Positions 15,796-24,284 of a stretch of DNA of 64,000 bases are shown here, in pieces. A model generated the notes under the pieces. The model ran no database searches. It was not told the DNA's origin and saw only the letters and a program-made list of their open reading frames with translations. The position numbers and the translations under genes were made by a program. Within the stretch, counting starts at the first letter, position 1. Each line of letters begins with the position of its first letter. Location: NCBI RefSeq assembly GCF_003576475.1, contig NZ_QWGR01000005.1:62001-126000 (forward strand), read 5' to 3'. Source of the DNA: Maribellus luteus. GTDB lineage: Bacteria; Bacteroidota; Bacteroidia; Bacteroidales; Prolixibacteraceae.

Positions 15796-18510
15796 GTGAC
15801 ACCTAAGAGCTTAGCCTATAAAACCCGGCTTCTTTTCCTGATCCTGCTGCTGCTTGTTTCATCCGGAATAGCCAGCGCCCAAAATGTGGACGAAATTACT
15901 ATTTCAGGAAATTTCAGGAATGTACCTTTGAGTAGCTTTATTCAAACGCTTCAGCAAGATTACGGATTAAAGGTTTATACCAAAGAAGTATGGATTGACC
16001 AGTATTCCCTTAACACTACGTTTAACAAAAACCCTTTAATACGCGCACTTAACAGCGTTTTTAACGACCATGATCTTACCTATGAGATATTCCAGGATAA
16101 TATTATACTGATATTTCCCCGCCGAATGGATACCCGCCGCAGTATTGATGAAACCGGGCAAATACTGGTTATCGGCGATCCGATAAATCTCGGGAGGTAT
16201 AAAACCGCTACTATATCGGGAAAAGTACTGGATGGAAAAACCGGCGATCCGCTGACTGGTGCAGTCGTTTTTGAGCGCAAACTTGAAAAAGGAGCTTCTT
16301 CGGGAAAGGATGGAAGTTTCAAACTGGATCTGCCAACAGGAGAACATACCCTTCAGATTTCCTACATGGGTTTTCAGGGCTACGACAAAAAAATAAACCT
16401 GATCGAATCGGGCGAAGCTCAGTTTGAGCTTTTTGAGGAATCGCATAACCTGGAGGAGGTAACTGTTGTCGCGGATGAATATACGGCATCCCGAACGCAA
16501 ACAAGCCTGGTGCAAATGTCGTCGAAAGACATCAAGAATATGCCCTTGCTGATGGGAGAAAGAGACGTGATAAAAACGATTACAATGATGCCCGGTATTC
16601 AAACGGTGGGTGAACTTTCGTCGGGGTTTAATGTCCGCGGCGGAAATTCGGACCAAAACCTGGTGCTGGTAGAAGGCTCCCCGGTGTTTAACACCACGCA
16701 TCTTTTTGGCTTCCTGTCGATGATAAATCCCGATATGGTCGAAGACATGCGGGTATACAAAGGCGGGCTTCCGGCCAGGTACGGAGAACGTGTAGCCTCG
16801 GTTATGGAAGTGGATTTCAAAGACGGGAACAAAGACCTGCTGCGTGTTTACGGGGGACTGGGAATTATTAACTCAAGGCTGGCTTTGGACGGACCGCTTT
16901 CAAAAGATAAAAAGCTGACGGTGGCTGCCGGCGGCCGTTTATCGTATACCGACTGGGTTTTGAAACAGGTTCCGGACAAAGACATTTCGAGAAGTACCAC
17001 CAATTTTTATGATGTAAGTGGAAAACTCACCTACAAATTTGACCACAACAACTCCATCCGGTTTATGGGGTACAAAAGCAACGACGAATTTAGTACCAGC
17101 AGTGAATCAATCAATGAATACGGAAATACCTTATTTAATCTAGAAGTAAGAAACAAATGGGGAGAGCGCCTTTTTGGGGAAGCAGATCTCTCGCACAGCA
17201 ACTACTATTTTCGTCTAACCGATTTAGCCTACGGAAAAGATTTCGAGGCCTATTACCTCGACAATAAATTCCGGTACAATTCACTAAAATACAACCTCAT
17301 ATGGCACCCGACACCGGACCATAACGTACATACGGGAATCAACCTGATTCATTACAAAAACAACCCCGGCGAGATTAGCCCCTACTCCGATACCACGATC
17401 ATTGTTCCCGACAAAGTAGATGCAGAAAAAGCTATTGAAGGAGCCCTTTACGCCAGCGACGAATTTACGGTTCTTCCGGGAGTTACCATTAACCTGGGCA
17501 TTCGTTACAGCAGGTTTTCCTACCTGGGTCCTACCACCGTTTTTTTGTACGAAGAAGGAAAAGAGAAAACCCCCGAAACTGTTACCGGCACCTTGGAATT
17601 TGGCAGCAACGAAGCAGTAAAAACCTACCAGGGAATCGATCCCAGGCTTTCGTTGAATTACGAAACTTCATCGGGGTATTCACTCAAAATGAGTTACCAG
17701 CGTACCCGGCAATACATTAGCCAAATCAGTAACAGTGCGGTAATTTCGCCGGCCGAAATATGGAAAACCAGCGATTACTACCTTGAACCACTCATAAACG
17801 ATCAGCTTACCGTAGGCATCTCAAACAACAACTTTTTGAAGAACTACCTGTTCTCGGCCGAAGCATATTACAAACAACTTCAAAACCTGATTGAATACAA
17901 AAACGGCGCACAAATTATCATGAATAAACACCTGGAAACCGACCTGATTCCTTCTGACGGTTTTTCCTATGGCTTGGAACTGTCGTTAAACAAAAAGCAG
18001 GGCCGACTTACCGGTTGGATGAATTATACTTACTCACGAACCAAACGAAAAACAACCGGAGCGTTTGAAGAAGAACAAATCAACAAAGGAAAATATTACC
18101 CGTCGATTTACGACAAACCCCACGATCTATCGATGGTAGCGACCTATAATATTAGCCGCCGGTGGAGGGTATCGGGCAATTTTGTATTTGTATCTGGCAG
18201 GCCGGTAACATTGCCCGAAATCTCGTACCAATACGAAGGCCAAACATTGGTTTACTACTCCGACAGGAATAAATACCGGATGCCGCCTTATCACCGCTTT
18301 GATCTCTCCATCACGTTTGATGAGAACCTGAGAAGAAAACGAATGTGGAAAGGAAGCTGGACACTTTCGGTTTACAATGCTTACGGAAGAAAAAACCCGT
18401 ACTCGGTTTATTACCGAAAAAGTGCCGGCATAAGTTCCAATACTGCCTTGTATAAATTATCGGTAATTGGAGTCCCTGTTCCATCGTTAACCTACAATTT
18501 TACCTTCTGA
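15796..18510 (+). CDS. TonB-dependent receptor with STN-like and carboxypeptidase-regulatory domains
   Basis: This 904-residue outer-membrane protein has a signal peptide (FLILLLLVSSGIASAQ), then a secretin/STN-like domain (about 33-105, ISGNFRNVPLSSFIQTLQ). Next is a carboxypeptidase-regulatory-like domain (about 135-210, GKVLDGKTGDPLTGAVVF). The plug (about 230-345) has FNVRGGNSDQNLVLVEG and VYKGGLPARYGERVASV. The remainder is the beta-barrel, ending in an aromatic C-terminus (TYNFTF). It lacks the SusC length and SusC motifs, so it belongs to the receptor class usually paired with DUF4249 proteins rather than SusD. The ligand is unknown. The start is GTG at 15796, since no in-frame ATG fits the signal peptide. 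One base separates it from the DUF4249 gene, and four genes form a tight operon to 21950. Confidence 0.92.
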   Translation: MTPKSLAYKTRLLFLILLLLVSSGIASAQNVDEITISGNFRNVPLSSFIQTLQQDYGLKVYTKEVWIDQYSLNTTFNKNPLIRALNSVFNDHDLTYEIFQDNIILIFPRRMDTRRSIDETGQILVIGDPINLGRYKTATISGKVLDGKTGDPLTGAVVFERKLEKGASSGKDGSFKLDLPTGEHTLQISYMGFQGYDKKINLIESGEAQFELFEESHNLEEVTVVADEYTASRTQTSLVQMSSKDIKNMPLLMGERDVIKTITMMPGIQTVGELSSGFNVRGGNSDQNLVLVEGSPVFNTTHLFGFLSMINPDMVEDMRVYKGGLPARYGERVASVMEVDFKDGNKDLLRVYGGLGIINSRLALDGPLSKDKKLTVAAGGRLSYTDWVLKQVPDKDISRSTTNFYDVSGKLTYKFDHNNSIRFMGYKSNDEFSTSSESINEYGNTLFNLEVRNKWGERLFGEADLSHSNYYFRLTDLAYGKDFEAYYLDNKFRYNSLKYNLIWHPTPDHNVHTGINLIHYKNNPGEISPYSDTTIIVPDKVDAEKAIEGALYASDEFTVLPGVTINLGIRYSRFSYLGPTTVFLYEEGKEKTPETVTGTLEFGSNEAVKTYQGIDPRLSLNYETSSGYSLKMSYQRTRQYISQISNSAVISPAEIWKTSDYYLEPLINDQLTVGISNNNFLKNYLFSAEAYYKQLQNLIEYKNGAQIIMNKHLETDLIPSDGFSYGLELSLNKKQGRLTGWMNYTYSRTKRKTTGAFEEEQINKGKYYPSIYDKPHDLSMVATYNISRRWRVSGNFVFVSGRPVTLPEISYQYEGQTLVYYSDRNKYRMPPYHRFDLSITFDENLRRKRMWKGSWTLSVYNAYGRKNPYSVYYRKSAGISSNTALYKLSVIGVPVPSLTYNFTF

Positions 18511-18511
18511 C

Positions 18512-19585
18512 ATGAAAAGATTGATTATCATATTGCTGATGCTGTCTACAATCCTGGCATGTGAAGAGATTTATCATCCCGATCTGGAAGAAGTCGATAA
18601 TAAACTTGTGGTGGAAGCTGCTCTCAATGCCGAGCTACAGCAAAACACCATCAAACTGTACCGTTCGCACGGGTTCAACAGCGAAAACAAAACATATCCT
18701 TCGGTAAGTGGAGCTAAAATCTACCTGACAGACAACCTGCACCATAAAATTCCTTTTATTGAAATGAGCAATGGCACTTATCTGCTGGATTATAAGTTAG
18801 ACAAAAGCCTAAGTTATCAACTTCAAATTGAACTTGATGGAAAAATATATGAATCAAGGATGCAAGCCGTTCCGGAAACGCCAAAACTTGATTCAGTTTA
18901 TGCAGAATTTACGACCGACATAAAGATATCAGGAGCAGCCAACGACAAAGAAGATATTATAAAAGAAAAAGGAGTGCGTGCATACGCTAATATAAACAAT
19001 GATGGCCAGGTAAGTCATTATCGCTTTTACGCCCGAAAAGTATTACTTTACGTTAATCACTACGACACCCTCATTATTGACAATATGGAAACAAGGCCCA
19101 TATATTCCTGGAAATCGTTGTATCCAACCGGCAGTTTTAATATTGCCGGGCCACCCGAATACAGCACAGAAAAAGACATTAGCAAACATCCGCTTGAATT
19201 TTTCACCTCGGATTATTTCAGAATCATACCCGATACTGTTCTTTTTTCGGGATGGATATACATTGTGCATCAATATGGATTAAATGAGGACACCCATGAG
19301 TATTACAAAGACTTGAACAACCAGTTGGATGCGCAAGGCAGAATCTTCGACCCGGTATATATACAAGCGAACGGAAACATAAAATGCCTCACAGATCCGG
19401 ACGAAGTTGTGCTGGGAAATTTCGAGATTTCTTCATATGCTGAAAGCAGATACTACCTGATGTATTACCCGTCTTTGGAAAAGCAGACCATCAGACGAAT
19501 TCCGAAAAATGTTTACATCCCAACCCAAGGAGCAATAAAAAATGTGAAACCGGAATTTTGGGATTCAATATACATGAGCGAATGA
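18512..19585 (+). CDS. DUF4249 family lipoprotein
   Basis: This 357-residue protein has a lipoprotein signal (LLMLSTILACEE, lipidated Cys17) and the typical DUF4249 opening. That is a short acidic stretch, then KLVVEAALNAELQQNTIKLYRS and a beta-rich domain with SGAKIYLTDN. DUF4249 proteins accompany TonB-dependent receptors in Bacteroidota much as SusD accompanies SusC and probably sit at the outer membrane, but no function has been shown. The gene starts one base after the receptor stop. Its stop overlaps the next start (ATGA at 19582-19585), so all four genes here are expected to be translated as one unit. Confidence 0.88.
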   Translation: MKRLIIILLMLSTILACEEIYHPDLEEVDNKLVVEAALNAELQQNTIKLYRSHGFNSENKTYPSVSGAKIYLTDNLHHKIPFIEMSNGTYLLDYKLDKSLSYQLQIELDGKIYESRMQAVPETPKLDSVYAEFTTDIKISGAANDKEDIIKEKGVRAYANINNDGQVSHYRFYARKVLLYVNHYDTLIIDNMETRPIYSWKSLYPTGSFNIAGPPEYSTEKDISKHPLEFFTSDYFRIIPDTVLFSGWIYIVHQYGLNEDTHEYYKDLNNQLDAQGRIFDPVYIQANGNIKCLTDPDEVVLGNFEISSYAESRYYLMYYPSLEKQTIRRIPKNVYIPTQGAIKNVKPEFWDSIYMSE

Positions 19586-21225
19586 AACAGCTAATTTGTA
19601 TTATAACGATTGTTACCGGCCTGCTCTCTTTTCGTGCAGGGGCGCAGGAACAAATTCATTTGTTTCCCGACCGCACCTTTTGTGTTTCAGGAGATACGGT
19701 ATGGTTTAGCGCGGTTATTTCCGGTAACGGCACAGATAACACAAACAACATCATTCATATTCAACTGGATGATCTCAGAAGCAACCACATTACAAAGGTC
19801 TCGGTAGCAAGCGACAAAAACAGTGGTTCCGGCTATCTTCTTGTTCCCGATTCGCTTTCGACCGGAATTTATGCTTTAAAAGCTTTTAGTAATGTGCAGA
19901 AAAAAAATCCATCTGCAGTCTTCTTTACACGCTTGCTGGTTGTATACAACCGTTTCGATGAAAACATTTCGGAATTTAACATTCCTGATATCGATCTTCC
20001 TGAAAAGAATTCTGACGAAGGCATTTCAATTGCAGCCACTCCGCACAGCGGAAAAAGCAAAACAGTTGAAGTGGATGTAAACGTGGAGAAATCCTTGCGC
20101 TCAGAAGCTCTTGAAATGATTGTTACGGCGCGTTTGTTCGATCCGTTTGCAGACCAATTTACTAAGGCGATCGAATCTCGTCCTGATCCTTCAATGCAGA
20201 ATGCATATATGCCGGTACGCGAAAACAATGGTATTCTTATAAGCGGCCGGATTGTGCAAAACCAAACGGAAACTCCGGTAAAAAACACCCCTGTTTTTCT
20301 TAGTATAGCCGACACCCTACCTTATTTTGATTATTGTGTTTCAGATGAGCAGGGAAGATTCTATTTCTATGTCAGAAACGCTGTTGGAAAAGGAGACATC
20401 GTTATTCAGGAGGTATCAAAACAAGCCAGGGAAAACAGAATCGAACTTTTGGGCAATTATATTGAAACAGAGGGAATCTCAACAACCCGCCAAATATTAA
20501 CGCTTGCTCAGAACACTTTTGCATCCGACCTTGTAAAAGCAGCATATTTTAGTCGGATTTATAAAGGATACAGATCACTGCCTGCTGATTCGTTTTCAAT
20601 CAGCAAAGATTTTCAGTATCCGTTTTACGGCCCGCCAACGTTTACTTTCTATCCCGAATTATTTATTGATTTACCCAATTTTCAGGAGATATCCCGCGAA
20701 ATCCTGAACGGTGTTCAATACCGGGAAAAGAAAGATGAGGTAAGCATTCGCTTGCTCAACCGGGGAAACAGGTCTATTTTCAACAGTGAGCCATTAAAAC
20801 TAATGGACGGAATACCCATCTTTGATCCAAAACTGCTCTCGAAACTGAATACTCAAACCATTGAAAAAATTGATGCTGTGTACTTCAAAAGGTATTTTGG
20901 AGATATCAGTTTTGATGGAGTTCTGGCGGTTTACAGTAAAAATCCAACGCTCGGTTGGGTTGAATCCGTTCCGGAGCTAAATATATTTAAATACACGTTT
21001 ATTCAACCTGCTTTAACACCAACTCTACACAATCAATCTCCTCAAAGTAAAAATATCCCTGATTTCAGAACCGTTTTTTACAGGGAACACCGGACCGAAC
21101 TTGCCGATCCGATAAACTTTCGTTTTGAGCGGTCAGATATCAAAGGCGATTTTTTGATTGAAGTAATTGCTGTTTGTAAAGACAAGCGTATTGTCAAAAC
21201 CCGGAAAGTAATCCACTTAGATTGA
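19582..21225 (+). CDS. Secreted MG2-like / TonB-plug-like protein
   Basis: The ATG at 19582 overlaps the previous stop (ATGA) and opens 547 residues with a signal peptide (LICIITIVTGLLSFRAGAQ). Residues 22-110 resemble the macroglobulin MG2-type domain of Bacteroidota surface proteins (DRTFCVSGDTVWFSAVI ... GIYALKAFSN). Residues about 205-265 look like a carboxypeptidase-regulatory repeat (GRIVQNQTETPVKNTPVFL). Residues about 385-455 resemble a TonB receptor plug (LKLMDGIPIFDPKLL ... FDGVLAVYSKN), but no beta-barrel follows. A plug-like domain without a barrel may contact or gate another protein, possibly the receptor encoded first in the operon; that is inference. The upstream ATG at 19558 lies inside the DUF4249 gene and gives a worse signal peptide. 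Exact family unknown. Confidence 0.75.
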   Translation: MKQLICIITIVTGLLSFRAGAQEQIHLFPDRTFCVSGDTVWFSAVISGNGTDNTNNIIHIQLDDLRSNHITKVSVASDKNSGSGYLLVPDSLSTGIYALKAFSNVQKKNPSAVFFTRLLVVYNRFDENISEFNIPDIDLPEKNSDEGISIAATPHSGKSKTVEVDVNVEKSLRSEALEMIVTARLFDPFADQFTKAIESRPDPSMQNAYMPVRENNGILISGRIVQNQTETPVKNTPVFLSIADTLPYFDYCVSDEQGRFYFYVRNAVGKGDIVIQEVSKQARENRIELLGNYIETEGISTTRQILTLAQNTFASDLVKAAYFSRIYKGYRSLPADSFSISKDFQYPFYGPPTFTFYPELFIDLPNFQEISREILNGVQYREKKDEVSIRLLNRGNRSIFNSEPLKLMDGIPIFDPKLLSKLNTQTIEKIDAVYFKRYFGDISFDGVLAVYSKNPTLGWVESVPELNIFKYTFIQPALTPTLHNQSPQSKNIPDFRTVFYREHRTELADPINFRFERSDIKGDFLIEVIAVCKDKRIVKTRKVIHLD

Positions 21226-21230
21226 AAGCC

Positions 21231-21950
21231 ATGCAAAAACGACTAAAAACCATTGTAACATGTTTACTGATTTTTGCGGGAGTCCAGATTCATGCGCAAA
21301 TTACCATCCAGGGTTTTACGCTGACAACGGAAGCCAATTCAACAAAATATAAACTTCCCGGAAAACAGTTTTATCCGCTCTATGTGCCCTCGGGATCAGA
21401 GTTTATGGACGACAAATGGCAATTGGGCTACGTAATACTCGAAAACAAAGATCGATACGACAGTTTACGCTTAAAGTTTAACACCTATAAAAACGAAGTA
21501 ATTTGTCTTCACAATCGCTCTATGTCCATGATTGAACTCGACAAAAACGTTATAAAGGAATTTGGCTTTTATTCTGTAATTGATAACCTGATGTCGTTTC
21601 AAAAATTGCAACGGAAAGATGATCCGGAAGATAGCCATTACTTCAAAATGCTTTATGACGGGAAATTAAAAATTGTCATTTTGTACCAAACCATCGAAAA
21701 AAAGGTTCCCGCTTACAGAGATAAGCTTGGTTTCATGCGCAATACAAGCTTTGAAATGCGCACCGATTACTACCTCATCTTTCCGGGTAACGACTTTGAA
21801 AAATTCAAATTGAAACGCACCCCCTTTCTAAATCTCTTCGGAGTAAAGAAAAAAGAAGTGAGAAAGGTCCTTCGGCAAAATCAAATCCGGCTGTTCCATG
21901 AAAGAGACTTCATTCGCGCAATTGGCGTAATAGAAAAGGAACTTTACTGA
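21231..21950 (+). CDS. Secreted protein of unknown function, last gene of the DUF4249 operon
   Basis: This encodes 239 residues from the ATG at 21231, five bases after the previous stop. A TTG nine bases earlier is possible but unnecessary. There is a signal peptide (TIVTCLLIFAGVQIHAQ), then a beta-rich stretch (TLTTEANSTKYKLPGKQFYPLYVPSG) and a basic, helical C-terminal part (LFGVKKKEVRKVLRQNQIRLF). I do not recognise a family. Its position suggests a periplasmic or outer-membrane-associated partner of the TonB receptor, DUF4249 and MG2/plug-like proteins. No catalytic motif is visible. Confidence 0.7.
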   Translation: MQKRLKTIVTCLLIFAGVQIHAQITIQGFTLTTEANSTKYKLPGKQFYPLYVPSGSEFMDDKWQLGYVILENKDRYDSLRLKFNTYKNEVICLHNRSMSMIELDKNVIKEFGFYSVIDNLMSFQKLQRKDDPEDSHYFKMLYDGKLKIVILYQTIEKKVPAYRDKLGFMRNTSFEMRTDYYLIFPGNDFEKFKLKRTPFLNLFGVKKKEVRKVLRQNQIRLFHERDFIRAIGVIEKELY

Positions 21951-22078
21951 TACTCCGTCAACCTTAAATCTGCCAACACACTTATTCCCCACTGTCATCA
22001 AAAGTCAATTTTGATCATTCTTTGACTTTTCCGGCCATGAAGAAAAAAAACTCCCAACTAATTTAAGGAAGTAAACGT

Positions 22079-22465
22079 ATGAAAGAATTGATTGGCAATA
22101 CTTTCAATGCTGCACTTTCAAAAAACAACAATATGGAATGTTACATCGAACTTTGGAAAGAAAAGGAAATATGGAAAAAGCTTCCAAAAAATGAGAAGGA
22201 AAGTTACCTGAACCAGATTGGCCCACACATGGCAGAGCTACTCGGTAAAGACGTTGAGATTGTTGGTTGGGGAACCAATAAACCGTCTACCGTCAACAGA
22301 GCCGAGTTTGATTTTTTTGCCGTTTGGAAGTTTCCCGATTGCGAAACAATGGAAGAGTTTGAAACCGCCATTGCTACTGCAGGTTGGTACAATTATTTTT
22401 CGCAAATTAATGTTTCGGGAGAGTTAGTAAGTCCGGAAGATGTGATTCGGAAAATGATTTACTAA
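22079..22465 (+). CDS. Small cytoplasmic protein, possibly DUF6616 family
   Basis: This encodes 128 residues with no signal or membrane segment. The part from residue 19 (MECYIELWKEKEIWKKLPKNEKESYL) to the end looks like a compact ferredoxin-like/dimeric alpha-beta barrel protein. Key features are YIELWK, GWGTN, FFAVWKFPD and the pattern ATAGWYNYF. I associate this with DUF6616-type proteins but am not certain. The ATG at 22079 has a good AGGAAG ribosome-binding site (AAGGAAGTAAACGT); the alternative ATG at 22133 would remove an 18-residue extension (MKELIGNTFNAALSKNNN) that may not belong to the fold. It is a single gene ending before a bidirectional terminator. Confidence 0.65.
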   Translation: MKELIGNTFNAALSKNNNMECYIELWKEKEIWKKLPKNEKESYLNQIGPHMAELLGKDVEIVGWGTNKPSTVNRAEFDFFAVWKFPDCETMEEFETAIATAGWYNYFSQINVSGELVSPEDVIRKMIY

Positions 22466-22653
22466 ACCGGGAAATGACTAACCCCCTCCCCTTGCTTCCG
22501 TTTATTCATACAACTTCAACATCGAAACCTCTTTCTGAAAAAGAGTTTTGCGGTTGTTGTAAAACCAGACAAAATCGTCACTGTCCGGACTGTCTTTGTA
22601 AGGGGAAAAGGCATTATGGCTTAGGGCTTTCCACAAACTTCAGCAAACAAAAA

Positions 22654-22690
22654 AATAAACCCGGGAAAGCACTGCCAACCCGGGTTTATT
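22654..22690. terminator. Bidirectional terminator between convergent genes
   Basis: AATAAACCCGGG (22654-22665) and CCCGGGTTTATT (22679-22690) form a perfect 12-bp stem with a 13-base loop. A-rich flanks lie on the left and T-rich flanks on the right, so the hairpin works as a terminator in both directions. It lies between the small + strand gene and the end of the GH125 gene on the - strand. Confidence 0.85.
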
Positions 22691-22697
22691 ATTTTAA

Positions 22698-22803
22698 TGA
22701 GACTCCTCGCAACAAGGTGCGGAGAATATACCCCATGAGATCCCTCGTCTTCGCTCGGGATCAGTTCGGCTAAATGATTTTGAAAAACAAAATCATAGTC
22801 TCA
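22698..22803. repeat. Small palindromic (REP-like) element in the 357-base gap 22466-22822
   Basis: The gap 22466-22822 has no convincing gene; a 99-codon frame crossing the terminator is rejected. Right of the terminator, TGAGACT (22698-22704) and AGTCTCA (22797-22803) are complementary end arms of a 106-bp element. Inside it are GATCCC...GGGATC (22739-22744 / 22757-22762, in a GAGATCCCTCG...CGGGATCAG string that resembles repeats seen widely in bacterial genomes) and the hairpin ATGATTTTG / CAAAATCAT (22774-22782 / 22788-22796). Ends plus nested hairpins suggest a miniature, non-coding repeat. Confidence 0.5.
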
Positions 22804-22822
22804 CTGATTCAACTGAATGTTT

Positions 22823-24265
22823 CTATGAAAGACTGTTGAGCAAATCCGTTTTTCCTTCGTTCACCAGTTTCAGGATCAGTTCGCCAAACAAAGTGTTTGC
22901 CCACGCAAACCACGAACGGGTGAAATTCGAAGGGTCATCCTTGTGGAAGGTTTCGTGCATAAAACCGGTATCCGCATCGGTGTTGCGAAGCGTTTTTACA
23001 CACCAGCTGATTTCCTTGTCATCGTTGCTGGTCATAGCTTTCATGATAATACTCATCGGCCAAACCATGTCGTAACCAACGTGTGGTCCGCCAATTCCCT
23101 CAGCAGCTTTTCCCTGGAAGAAATACGGGTTGTCGGTACTCCAAACCAGGTTACGCGTATTCTGGTAAACCCGGTCATTCAGGTCGACCAACCCCAAATA
23201 TGGAAGCGCCAACAAGCTGGGCACATTGGCATCGTCCATAAAAACATGGTTGCCAAAACCGTCTACTTCAAAAGCATACACTTTTCCATGACGCGGATGT
23301 TCCACAATGCCATACTTTTCAATGGCCTTCTCCACCTCATCGGCAAGATCTTTACATTCTTTTGCAAAAGCTTTGTCTCCCGTGATCTGGGTGCTGATTT
23401 CAGCCAGCTGACGAAGCGAAACTACCGCAAACAAATTCGATGGAATCAGAAAGCCATAGGTGGTGGCATCATCCGAAGGGCGGAACGTTGAGTTGATCAG
23501 CCCTACCGGTTTTAACGGACGTCCGTAACCACCGTTTGAAACAGTATCCAACTGACGATCGGTGGTGCGCATAAACACATATGGGCCGTGATCCTCTTTG
23601 CGCTGTTGCTCCTTAAATGTTTTTACAATCAATTGGGCTGCTTTTTGCCAGTCGGCGTCAAAAACAGACGTATCACCTGTGGTCTTCCAGTAATTATAAG
23701 CCAAACGAACGGCATACGCCAGCGAATCGATTTCCCATTTACGTTCGTGCAAACCCGGTTTCATGTCGGTATGGTCGCTCATCCAGTGCACTTCTTTTTC
23801 CTTGGTTTTATTGAAAGCATTGGCATACGGATCGAGCAGAATACATTGCGTTTGACGATGCACCACGCCCGCCAGTAATTTTTTCAATTCTTTATCTTCA
23901 CCCGCCAATGGCATGTAAGGCCACACCTGGGCTGTAGAATCGCGCAACCACATCGCATGAATATCGCCGGTAATCACAAAAGTATCCGGTTTTCCGTTCA
24001 ATGTCCCAAACTCAACCGTGGTATCCAGGGTGTTCGGAAAACAGTTTTCAAACATCCAGGCCAGTTTCGGATCCTTGATTTTTGCTTTTACTGACGCAAT
24101 GGTTTTCTCCACTGCTTCTGAAGTAAAATGTCTTTTCCCCGGAGCCGGACGGTTGCTTACATATTTCTGCTCAACCGGTACCGCCCATAAATGATTCGTC
24201 CCCATGAGGGATGCACCAGCTACGGCAAGGGTTCCCTTTTTCAAAAAATCTCTTCTGTTAGTCAT
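22823..24265 (-). CDS. GH125 exo-alpha-1,6-mannosidase
   Basis: This 480-residue protein starts at the ATG on 24265 (MTNRRDFLKKGTLAVAGASLMG). It has a twin-arginine-like or lipid-independent export signal. The body is an (alpha/alpha)6 barrel typical of metal-independent GH125 mannosidases: FVITGDIHAMWLRDSTAQVWPY, HTDMKPGLHERKWEIDSLAY, FRPSDDATTYGFLIPSN, FMDDANVPSLLALPYLG and SWFAWANTLFGELI. GH125 enzymes remove non-reducing-end alpha-1,6-linked mannose by an inverting mechanism. In this operon the enzyme would act in the periplasm on oligosaccharides imported by the upstream SusC/SusD and debranched by GH92 (19 bases upstream). It is the last gene of mannan module 1, followed by a strong terminator. 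The longer frame to 24367 overlaps the GH92 gene and is not used. Confidence 0.93.
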   Translation of the reverse strand: MTNRRDFLKKGTLAVAGASLMGTNHLWAVPVEQKYVSNRPAPGKRHFTSEAVEKTIASVKAKIKDPKLAWMFENCFPNTLDTTVEFGTLNGKPDTFVITGDIHAMWLRDSTAQVWPYMPLAGEDKELKKLLAGVVHRQTQCILLDPYANAFNKTKEKEVHWMSDHTDMKPGLHERKWEIDSLAYAVRLAYNYWKTTGDTSVFDADWQKAAQLIVKTFKEQQRKEDHGPYVFMRTTDRQLDTVSNGGYGRPLKPVGLINSTFRPSDDATTYGFLIPSNLFAVVSLRQLAEISTQITGDKAFAKECKDLADEVEKAIEKYGIVEHPRHGKVYAFEVDGFGNHVFMDDANVPSLLALPYLGLVDLNDRVYQNTRNLVWSTDNPYFFQGKAAEGIGGPHVGYDMVWPMSIIMKAMTSNDDKEISWCVKTLRNTDADTGFMHETFHKDDPSNFTRSWFAWANTLFGELILKLVNEGKTDLLNSLS

Positions 24266-24284
24266 TTGTCGGTATTTTTTGTTT

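Noticed and set aside
19558-19581. Earlier ATG for the MG2/plug-like gene
   Set aside because: It lies inside the DUF4249 gene and weakens the signal peptide; the overlapping ATGA at 19582 is the normal coupled start.
22474-22773. 99-codon frame behind the small + strand gene
   Set aside because: It runs through a strong bidirectional terminator and a palindromic repeat; Cys-rich look arises by chance.
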